Both the position numbers and the translations under genes were made by a program. Shown here one piece after another: positions 1 to 5,619 of a DNA stretch of 5,619 nucleotides (position 1 is the first letter of the stretch; every line of letters starts with the position of its first letter). The notes below the pieces were generated by a model, which saw nothing but the letters and a program-made list of their open reading frames with translations, was not told the DNA's origin and did no database searches. Source of the stretch: an uncultured beta proteobacterium (GTDB lineage: Bacteria; Pseudomonadota; Gammaproteobacteria; Burkholderiales; Burkholderiaceae); NCBI GenBank assembly GCA_903938955.1, contig CAJAFJ010000410.1:1-5619 (forward strand), read 5' to 3'.

Positions 1-2541
1 ACCTTCTCGTGGCAAGAGCTGCGTCACCACCCGTGGCGCAACGCAGCGGCGGTGGTGGCGGTGATGCTGGGCGTGGCACTGGCGTTTTCGGTGCATTTGA
101 TCAACGCCTCGGCGCTGGACGAATTTGCCCAGGCGACCCGGTCCGTCAGCGGTGAGCCGGACCTGGAACTGCGCGGCGTGCAGGGCAGTTTTAACGAGGC
201 CGTGTTGGCCTTGGTGGCGCGCCAGCCCGAAGTGATGGTGGCGTCGCCGGTGCTGGAGGTCAGCAGCTACGCACTCACGGCCAACGCCGAACGGGTCGCC
301 CTGCGCGTGGTGGGGGTTGATGCGCTGGTGGTGGCCGCGGTAGCGCCCGCGCTGATGCCGGTGCCCGCAGCGGACGCCCCGCGCCTGGCCTACTTTGCCC
401 CCGACACCGTGTTTTTAAATGCCGCTGCCGCACAGCGTTTTGACGGCAAACCGTTGTCGCTACTCAGCGCCTTGCAGGTCAAACCCGTGACCGTGGCGGG
501 CCGCGTGAATGCGGCGGGCGCGCCGCTGGCGGTGATGGACATTGGTGCCGCGCAAGAGTTGTTTGGCCGCCAGGGTCAGCTCACGCGGCTCGACCTGCGC
601 CTGCACACCGGGGTGGACCGGGCCGCCCTGGTGCAGCGCCTGCAAAGCGCACCGGACTGGCCCGCCAACGTGACGCTGGCCGAGCCGGGCGATGCCGCCT
701 CGCAGATCAGCAACCTGTCCAAAGCCTACCGGGTCAACCTCACCGTGTTGGCGCTGATTGCGCTGTTCACCGGGGCGTTTCTGGTGTTCTCGGTGCTGTC
801 CCTGAGCGTGGCCAAGCGGGCGCAGCAGTTTGCCCTGCTCGGGGTGCTGGGGCTGTGCGGGCGCGACCGGCTCAAGCTGGTGTTGTGGGAGTCGCTGGCC
901 CTTGGGCTGGTGGGCAGCGCGGCGGGCATTGCGCTGGGCACCGCACTGGCGGCGCTGGCGTTGAGCGTGTTGGGCGGCGACCTGGGTGGCGGCTACTTTT
1001 CGGGTGTGGCGCCGACGCTGCAATGGAGCGCCAGCGCCGCGCTGACCTACGGCGCCCTGGGCGTGGCGGCGGCGCTGGTGGGCGGTTGGTGGCCGGCCCG
1101 GCAGGCGCAAAGCCTGCCGCCGGCGCAAACGCTCAAGGGACTGGGTGCTGCCGGCGTGTCACCGCGCAGCCACTGGTTCAGTCTGGCCATGATGATGACG
1201 GCGGCCCTGTTGGCGCGGGCGCCCGCCATCATGGGCATCCCGCTGGCAGCCTATCTGGCGATTGCGCTGCTGCTGGTGGGCGGCATCACCGCCCTGCCCT
1301 GGTTGGTGGCGCTGCTACTGGACCGCATCGCCCCGCGCGTGGCGCGCCACACCTTGCCGCTGCTGGCGGTGGAGCGCGCGCGCCGGGTGCGCGAGACCGC
1401 TGCCGTGGCGGTGAGTGGCGTGGTGGCATCGCTCAGCTTGGCGGTGGCACTGACGGTGATGGTGGCGAGCTTTCGAGATTCAGTCACGCAGTGGCTGGAC
1501 CGCGTGCTACCGGCTGATTTGTACGTGCGCAGCGCCGGCAACCTGGGCGCCAGCGAGACGGTGTATTTCACGCCCGAGTTTGTGCAGACCGCCAAGACGC
1601 TGGCCGGCGTTGAGCGCGTGCAGGCGCTGCGGCTGATGGCCCTGACGCTGGACCCGGCCCGCGCCGCCGTGGCACTGGTCGCCCGTGAGCTGGATGACCC
1701 GGCGCGCAGCCTGCCGCTGCTGGCCGACCCGCTGCCAGTGCCTCCGGGGCACATTGGCATTTACGTCAGCGAGGCCATGCTGGACTTGCACGGCGCCCGC
1801 TTGGGCACGGTGTTCACCCCGCTGGCAGCCTCATTCAAGGCGTTAGCGCCCCAACAAAACTCGCCCGCAGCGCCCTTTTTTGTCGCAGGCGTGTGGCGTG
1901 ACTATGCCCGCCAGTCGGGCGCCATCGCCCTCGATAAGCGCGTGTTTGAGCGCCTGACCGGCGACCGCCGCGCCAACGATCTGGCGCTCTGGCTCAAGCC
2001 GGATGCCACCCCCGAGGCGGTGCAACAAGCGCTGCGCGACCAAGCCGACCGCGTAAACCCGGGCGCGGGCGGGCTGCTTGAATTTGGCACCGCCAGCCAG
2101 ATTCGCGCCACGTCACTCAAAATTTTTGACCGCAGTTTTGCCGTCACCTACTGGCTGCAGGCGGTGGCGATTGCGATTGGTCTGTTTGGCGTAGCGGCCA
2201 GTTTCAGCGCACAGGTGCTGTCGCGGCGCAAGGAGTTTGGCCTGCTGGCGCACCTGGGGCTGACGCGCCAGCAGATTCTGACCGTGGTGGCGCTGGAAGG
2301 CGCGGCCTGGACCACGCTGGGCTCACTGGCCGGGCTGGGCTTGGGGCTGGCGGTGTCGGTGGTACTGGTGCATGTGGTGAACCCGCAGAGTTTTCACTGG
2401 ACCATGACGCTGATGCTGCCCTGGGCGCGCCTGCTCGGGCTGTGTCTGGCGGTGGTGGCGGCGGGCACCGTCACCGCCTGGCTCGCCGGTCGCGCCGCGG
2501 CGGGGCAAGACGCGGTGCTGGCGGTGAAAGAAGACTGGTAG
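1..2541 (+). CDS. FtsX/MacB-type ABC transporter permease, 5'-partial (double FtsX domain)
   Basis: This is an inner-membrane permease subunit of an ABC transporter of the FtsX/MacB/LolE superfamily, the group that moves or extracts lipophilic or envelope substrates using an ATPase partner. The frame is open from base 1, giving 846 residues in the window. The GTG at 52 is not the real start, because the upstream codons (ELRHHPWRNAAA) are the usual cytoplasmic lead-in to the first helix; probably only about ten residues are missing. Counting from base 1, helix 1 is at about 15-36, a periplasmic MacB-like domain at about 37-240, and a first FtsX module at about 245-365 (coupling segment near 273-300, RAQQFALLGVLGL). 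A central helix pair follows at about 392-440, then a helix near 465-488, a second periplasmic domain at about 490-710, and a second FtsX module at about 716-830 (RRKEFGLLAHLGL at 742-754). This two-module layout and size resemble YbbP-like permeases. The substrate is unknown and the ATPase must lie outside the window. Confidence 0.9.
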   Translation, partial: TFSWQELRHHPWRNAAAVVAVMLGVALAFSVHLINASALDEFAQATRSVSGEPDLELRGVQGSFNEAVLALVARQPEVMVASPVLEVSSYALTANAERVALRVVGVDALVVAAVAPALMPVPAADAPRLAYFAPDTVFLNAAAAQRFDGKPLSLLSALQVKPVTVAGRVNAAGAPLAVMDIGAAQELFGRQGQLTRLDLRLHTGVDRAALVQRLQSAPDWPANVTLAEPGDAASQISNLSKAYRVNLTVLALIALFTGAFLVFSVLSLSVAKRAQQFALLGVLGLCGRDRLKLVLWESLALGLVGSAAGIALGTALAALALSVLGGDLGGGYFSGVAPTLQWSASAALTYGALGVAAALVGGWWPARQAQSLPPAQTLKGLGAAGVSPRSHWFSLAMMMTAALLARAPAIMGIPLAAYLAIALLLVGGITALPWLVALLLDRIAPRVARHTLPLLAVERARRVRETAAVAVSGVVASLSLAVALTVMVASFRDSVTQWLDRVLPADLYVRSAGNLGASETVYFTPEFVQTAKTLAGVERVQALRLMALTLDPARAAVALVARELDDPARSLPLLADPLPVPPGHIGIYVSEAMLDLHGARLGTVFTPLAASFKALAPQQNSPAAPFFVAGVWRDYARQSGAIALDKRVFERLTGDRRANDLALWLKPDATPEAVQQALRDQADRVNPGAGGLLEFGTASQIRATSLKIFDRSFAVTYWLQAVAIAIGLFGVAASFSAQVLSRRKEFGLLAHLGLTRQQILTVVALEGAAWTTLGSLAGLGLGLAVSVVLVHVVNPQSFHWTMTLMLPWARLLGLCLAVVAAGTVTAWLAGRAAAGQDAVLAVKEDW

Positions 2542-2553
2542 CGGGCGGCACAG

Positions 2554-2577
2554 CGCTTTTGCGAATTCGCAAAAGCG
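2554..2577. repeat. Perfect 24-nt palindrome (terminator stem or operator)
   Basis: The half-site CGCTTTTGCGAA is followed at once by its exact reverse complement TTCGCAAAAGCG. As RNA it folds into a 10-bp stem with an AAUU loop, beginning 12 bases after the permease stop codon. It has no run of T after it on either strand, so it is not a textbook intrinsic terminator, although it could protect the permease mRNA 3' end or act as a bidirectional stop. As DNA its complete two-fold symmetry is equally suited to a dimeric regulator, about 70 bases upstream of the phasin start. The sequence alone does not separate these roles. Confidence 0.75.
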
Positions 2578-2589
2578 ATCACCCGGCTT

Positions 2590-2623
2590 TTGGGTCCAAT
2601 CACCACTCCTCTTGGTTCCCAAG
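2590..2623. promoter_or_regulatory. Pair of TTGG-N2/3-CCAA dyads, candidate operator
   Basis: TTGG-GT-CCAA lies at 2590-2599 and TTGG-TTC-CCAA at 2612-2622; the second extends by one base pair on each side to CTTGG/CCAAG (2611-2623). The centres are about 22.5 bases apart, close to two turns of B-DNA, which would place two bound dimers on one face of the helix. The second dyad touches the only -10-like hexamer. The arms are short and could arise by chance, so this is a suggestion only. Confidence 0.3.
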
Positions 2624-2633
2624 ATAACTCACC

Positions 2634-2645
2634 AGGAAAGCTGAA
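2634..2645 (+). promoter_or_regulatory. Ribosome binding site of the phasin gene
   Basis: AGGAAAG at 2634-2640 gives a good Shine-Dalgarno match, with eight bases between AGGA and the ATG at 2646. This spacing fixes the phasin start and argues against the later in-frame ATG codons. Confidence 0.75.
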
Positions 2646-3053
2646 ATGACCCACACCCAAAATCCTTTTGTCGCTCAAAATCTGGCCACGGCGCACACCC
2701 TGAAACGACTGACACTGCATTGCTTTTCCAGTTTTGAGAAATGGACCGAATTGAATATGGCCGCGTCCAAAGCGCTGATGGCGGGCTCTTTTCACCATGC
2801 CATCCATATGCAGGATATCCGTGAGCCGCAGCAACTGCTGGACCTGCAACTCGGGTTGATGGTGCCCTTATCCGAAAAAGCGGCCTCCTATGGCCTGCAT
2901 GTGTTCAACCTGGCAACCGACGTCACCACCGAATTGAATAAAGCGCGAGAAGCCCAGATGAATGAGGCACACAAAGCTTTGTCAATGGTGATGTCAAGCA
3001 TCACGTCCCAACTGCCTGCCAGCTCAGGCGGGCAGTTGCTGGAGATTCATTAA
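2646..3053 (+). CDS. Short phasin family protein (PHA granule-associated)
   Basis: Phasins are small amphipathic proteins that coat cytoplasmic polyhydroxyalkanoate granules and control their number and size. The 135-residue product carries the family pattern in the right order: an aromatic/acidic segment FEKWTELNMAASKALM at 30-45, then REPQQLLDLQLGLMVPLSEKAASYGLHVFNLATDV at 59-93 (long amphipathic helix, typical of Phasin_2), then TELNKAREAQMNEAHKAL to about 112. The start is fixed by a Shine-Dalgarno at 2634. Betaproteobacterial PhaP proteins are usually about 180-190 residues with an Ala-rich C-terminal half; here that half is missing and the protein ends in a short SSGGQLLEIH tail. By my hand count the gene is about 52% G+C, clearly below the permease. 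It is probably transcribed alone, since a palindrome separates it from the permease. The phasin family call is firm; granule binding is inferred from the family. Confidence 0.88.
   Translation: MTHTQNPFVAQNLATAHTLKRLTLHCFSSFEKWTELNMAASKALMAGSFHHAIHMQDIREPQQLLDLQLGLMVPLSEKAASYGLHVFNLATDVTTELNKAREAQMNEAHKALSMVMSSITSQLPASSGGQLLEIH
3009..3038 (+). terminator. 12-bp hairpin inside the phasin 3' end, possible terminator
   Basis: CAACTGCCTGCC (3009-3020) pairs with GGCGGGCAGTTG (3027-3038) across a six-base loop AGCTCA, with eleven Watson-Crick pairs and one T-G wobble (3017/3030) in the plus-strand RNA. In the minus-strand RNA that wobble becomes an A-C mismatch, so the structure is slightly better for the phasin transcript. 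It lies over phasin codons 122-131 and, for the convergent gene, directly downstream of its stop. Only a weakly A/T-rich stretch follows (ATTCATTAAATAA), not a T run, so factor-independent termination is uncertain; mRNA 3'-end protection is an alternative. Confidence 0.4.
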
Positions 3054-5619
3054 ATAACCAGCCAACCGGGATTACTGGCCTCGACCCACGCCGTGTCAGG
3101 CTGCCAACGGGCGGCCCAGGCCGGCATCTCGTGGGCGGGCATGGGGCGCGCAATGCCGTAGCCTTGCGCCAGTTCACACCCCAGTTGCAGCAGCAAGGTG
3201 CCGTGGGCCACGGTTTCAACCCCTTCGGCAATGACCTCACGGTGAAAGGCTTTGGCGAGGCTGATCACGCCCTGCAGAATGGCCAGGTCATCCGGGTCGT
3301 CGAGCATGTCGCGCACAAAACTCTGGTCGATTTTGAGCTGGCTGACGTGCAGCCGCTTCAGGTAGGTGAGCGAGGAGTAGCCGGTGCCAAAGTCGTCCAG
3401 CGCAAAGCGCACGCCCATCGCCTGACAGTCTTCAATCACTTGCGAGATGCGCACCAGGTCTTCCAGCGCGCTGGTTTCCAGCACCTCCAGCGTCAGGCAA
3501 AACGGTTGGTGAACCAGATGCGCCGCCAGCATCTCGCGCAAGCGCATGACAAAGTTGACCTGTTGCAACTGGCGTGCGCCGACGTTGACGCTGACCGGCA
3601 GATCCAGCCCGGCATCGCGCCAGAGCGTCATCTGGGTCAGGGCGGTGTGGATCACCCACTCGCCAATGTCAACGGCCAGCGGATGGTCTTCAATCACCGG
3701 TAAAAAGGCCGAGGGCGGCAGCAAGCCCTGCACCGGGTGTTGCCAGCGGATCAGCGCCTCGGCACCAATCACCTGGCCGGTGCACATATTGACCTTGGGC
3801 TGGTAGTACAGGACAAATTCACCCGCATGCAGCGCCTCATGAATGCGTTGCAAGCTCTCATGGTGGCCGCGCAGGTCGCGGTCATGCGCGGCATCGAACA
3901 GGTAATACCGGTTCTTGCCCGCCATCTTGGCCTGGTACATGGCCTGGTCGGACTGGCGCAACAACAGGTCGGCATCGACCTCTTCAGCCTGCGGATAAAA
4001 CGTGACACCCAGGCTGGCAGACACCTGCAGCACCAAAGTATTGAGCGGCACCGGGGTGGCGGCGGCCGTCAACAGCCGGGTCAGCATGGGCACGCAGGCG
4101 GATTCATCCGGCAAATCCAGCAACACGGCGACAAACTCGTCGCCCCCTAAGCGCGCCAGGGTGTCGCCATCGCGCAGCGTCTGCTTCATGCGGCTGGCGA
4201 CCGCCATGAGCAACTGGTCACCCATGGCATGGCCGTGTTGGTCGTTGATCGCCTTGAACCCATCCAGATCGAGGTAAACCACCGCCAGCCGTTGACCACG
4301 GCGCAGGGCCTGGGTCATACCCTGGCGCAGGCGATCGGCCAGCAAGACGCGGTTGGGCAGATTGGTCAGCGCATCAAAATGTGCAATGTGTTCAAGCTGC
4401 TGCTCATGCAATTTGATCGCGGTGATGTCGGAGAACAAGGCCACATAGTGCTCGGCGTAACCCAGTTCATCGCAAACGGCGCTGATGGTGAGCATCTCGG
4501 CGAAGATCTCGCCGTTTTTGCGGCGATTCCAGATTTCACCGTACCAGTGGCCCTTGTCTTTGAGATCGCGCCACATGGTGTCGTAAAACGCTTTGTCTTG
4601 CCGCCCGGAGTTCAGGATGCGGGGGTTGAGCCCCAGCACTTCGGCCCGCGAGTAACCGGTGATGCGCGTGAAGGCCTCGTTGACATCGATGATGTTGCCA
4701 TCCGCATCGGTGATGCTGATGCCTTCGCGAGCATGGGAGAAAACGCTGGCGGCAAGCTTGAGTTTTTCGTCGGACTGTTTGCGCGTGGTGATGTCGCGGG
4801 TGATGGCGAGTTGCACCACCGCGCCCTGGTCCTGCATGGGCACGGCATGGGTCTCCAGCCAGCGGCGCCCGCCTTTCAGGCCCATCACTTCAAATTCCAG
4901 TTGCACGGACGCGCCAGCGAGCACCCGTTGGTGCATCTGCGCAAACGCGGCCTGGTGCTGGGGGGCAATGAGATCAATCACCGCACAACCGGCCACCTGC
5001 GCCAAGTTATCGGCCTCGATCATCGCCAGACCCGCTGGATTCATCTGGCGCAAATGCCCTTGCGCATCCACGATCTTGATGCACTCAGGCTCGGTCGCGA
5101 TGATGGCGCGCAGGTGGGATTCGCTGGCCTGCAACTGCGTCTGCTGCGCCAGCACCAGTTGGTGCTGCGCCGCCAGGCGGCGCCGCGCCAGCAGCAGGCG
5201 CATGGCCAGCAGCAAGATCAAACCCAAGGCGCACAGCCCCACCAAAATCGGCCAGCGAAAGCGCGACCCGACATCACGCAGGGTAAAGCTGGGGGCCGCT
5301 TCAAACGGTGGAAAACGCAACTCCCGCAACAAATCAGACACCGGGGTGTAGTCAGCAGGCACTTCAAAGCCACGAATCCCCAGCGCCCGCGTGGTGGCGG
5401 TATCTTTATGCAGCAGAAAAAGGGCGGCCGTGACCTGCCGGGCCAGGTCAGTGTCGGTGTGCAGCAGGTAGGAAAACGACCACTCCGGGTACAGCGGGGT
5501 GGAGCTTTGCACCGGGAAATCAGGCAAGGTCTGGCGGTTGATGATCTTGATCCGCGCCAGGTCCAGCCGACCTTCCCGGGCCATGGCTTCGAGCACACCA
5601 GTGCGCACAAAACCCACAT
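3050..5619 (-). CDS. Membrane PhnD-like sensor - PAS - PAS - GGDEF - EAL cyclic-di-GMP enzyme, 5'-partial
   Basis: This enzyme likely makes and/or degrades c-di-GMP in response to a signal. The frame runs off the right edge, so the start is not visible; residue 1 here is the codon at 5617-5615. Residues 1-118 resemble the C-terminal lobe of PhnD/TtrS-type periplasmic binding domains (GFVRTGVLEAMAREG, YPEWSFSYL). A helix at 122-143 is followed by Arg-rich residues and a coiled linker to about 172. PAS1 is at about 165-280 and PAS2 at about 286-402 (WYGEIWNRRKNGE). GGDEF spans 410-574 with GGDEF at 491-495, Mg ligand D450 and the inhibitory site RDGD at 482-485. EAL spans 585-832 with E620, N678, E711, D741, D742, K762, E798 and Q818, all the expected metal and catalytic positions, so both activities look intact. 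An upstream helix or signal peptide and about 150 more sensor residues should lie off-window. The ligand is unknown; direct phosphonate sensing is not implied. Confidence 0.92.
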   Translation of the reverse strand, partial: VGFVRTGVLEAMAREGRLDLARIKIINRQTLPDFPVQSSTPLYPEWSFSYLLHTDTDLARQVTAALFLLHKDTATTRALGIRGFEVPADYTPVSDLLRELRFPPFEAAPSFTLRDVGSRFRWPILVGLCALGLILLLAMRLLLARRRLAAQHQLVLAQQTQLQASESHLRAIIATEPECIKIVDAQGHLRQMNPAGLAMIEADNLAQVAGCAVIDLIAPQHQAAFAQMHQRVLAGASVQLEFEVMGLKGGRRWLETHAVPMQDQGAVVQLAITRDITTRKQSDEKLKLAASVFSHAREGISITDADGNIIDVNEAFTRITGYSRAEVLGLNPRILNSGRQDKAFYDTMWRDLKDKGHWYGEIWNRRKNGEIFAEMLTISAVCDELGYAEHYVALFSDITAIKLHEQQLEHIAHFDALTNLPNRVLLADRLRQGMTQALRRGQRLAVVYLDLDGFKAINDQHGHAMGDQLLMAVASRMKQTLRDGDTLARLGGDEFVAVLLDLPDESACVPMLTRLLTAAATPVPLNTLVLQVSASLGVTFYPQAEEVDADLLLRQSDQAMYQAKMAGKNRYYLFDAAHDRDLRGHHESLQRIHEALHAGEFVLYYQPKVNMCTGQVIGAEALIRWQHPVQGLLPPSAFLPVIEDHPLAVDIGEWVIHTALTQMTLWRDAGLDLPVSVNVGARQLQQVNFVMRLREMLAAHLVHQPFCLTLEVLETSALEDLVRISQVIEDCQAMGVRFALDDFGTGYSSLTYLKRLHVSQLKIDQSFVRDMLDDPDDLAILQGVISLAKAFHREVIAEGVETVAHGTLLLQLGCELAQGYGIARPMPAHEMPAWAARWQPDTAWVEASNPGWLVI

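Larger units (their letters stand above)
2542..2645. promoter_or_regulatory. Structured intergenic region between permease and phasin
   Basis: This 104-base spacer is the only non-coding stretch in the window and must hold the end of the permease transcript and, probably, the phasin control region. In order it holds a perfect 24-nt palindrome, a weak ACCC/GGGT hairpin (2581-2595), two TTGG/CCAA dyads, and the phasin ribosome binding site. I cannot call a sigma-70 promoter with confidence: the best -10-like hexamer is GATAAC at 2623-2628, and no good -35 stands 16-18 bases upstream. Phasin genes are commonly controlled by the PHA-responsive repressor PhaR, so an operator here is plausible, but I did not find a match to a PhaR site that I would trust. 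Confidence 0.5.

Noticed and set aside
52..54. GTG as start codon of the permease
   Set aside because: The frame is open to base 1 and the upstream codons encode the conserved cytoplasmic lead-in before helix 1. Starting at 52 would cut into that helix.
460..1128. Long open frame of 222 codons on the minus strand opposite the permease
   Set aside because: Its product is rich in Arg, Gln and His with no domain pattern, as expected for an antisense shadow of high G+C coding sequence; the plus-strand frame is clearly a membrane protein.
2546..2562. Possible sigma-54 promoter: CGGCAC followed by TTGC
   Set aside because: The GG (2547-2548) and GC (2561-2562) are separated by 12 bases, whereas sigma-54 promoters require 10. 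The resemblance comes from the edge of the palindrome.
3131..3703. Plus-strand 190-codon frame opposite the EAL domain
   Set aside because: The minus strand here encodes a complete EAL domain with all catalytic residues. The plus-strand product has no recognisable pattern and no ribosome binding site was evident.
5150..5183. Two adjacent perfect 8-bp inverted repeats (5150-5167 and 5167-5183)
   Set aside because: They lie in the G+C-rich, Gln/Leu/Ala/Arg-rich linker after the membrane helix, where repeated CAG, CTG and GCG codons readily make such dyads. No sign of function apart from coding.
5218..5619. Minus-strand frame beginning with an ATG at 5619-5617
   Set aside because: It is out of frame with the PhnD-like portion of the c-di-GMP enzyme and gives a Cys/Trp/Pro-rich product. 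The true gene simply continues past the window edge.

Overview
The window is high in G+C, strongly so in the first gene, and fully coding apart from one 104-base gap. It holds three genes, two of them cut by the window edges. A two-domain phasin-type protein (PHA granule protein) with the betaproteobacterial phasin signature, a double-FtsX permease, and a long PAS-GGDEF-EAL protein ending in an MPAW...RWQPDTAW-type tail together suggest a member of the Burkholderiales, plausibly Comamonadaceae (Rhodoferax/Polaromonas-like). That assignment is an inference from protein style, not from a database search.

Layout. Positions 1-2541 (+) carry the nearly complete permease of an FtsX/MacB-type ABC transporter; only its extreme N-terminus is missing. 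Positions 2542-2645 are the only real intergenic space and are unusually structured: a perfect 24-nt palindrome directly after the permease stop, then two TTGG/CCAA dyads about two helical turns apart, then a good ribosome binding site. Positions 2646-3053 (+) encode a short (135 aa) phasin. Positions 3050-5619 (-) encode the C-terminal 855 residues of a membrane-bound cyclic-di-GMP enzyme with a periplasmic PhnD-like sensor portion, one membrane helix, two PAS domains, GGDEF and EAL. The phasin and the c-di-GMP gene are convergent and their stop codons overlap on the tetranucleotide TTAA, so there is no spacer for a terminator; a strong 12-bp hairpin lies just inside the phasin 3' end.

How the genes work together. 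Nothing in the sequence shows that the three proteins share a pathway. The permease would work with an ATPase encoded off-window (probably upstream). The phasin coats polyhydroxybutyrate granules. The sensor enzyme would convert an extracytoplasmic small-molecule signal plus a cytoplasmic PAS signal into changes in c-di-GMP. I do not see a novel multi-gene system. The parts that most deserve attention are the structured phasin upstream region, the stop-codon overlap with its embedded hairpin, the shortened phasin, and the intact dual active sites of the sensor protein. No RNA genes, mobile elements, CRISPR arrays or frameshifts were seen.
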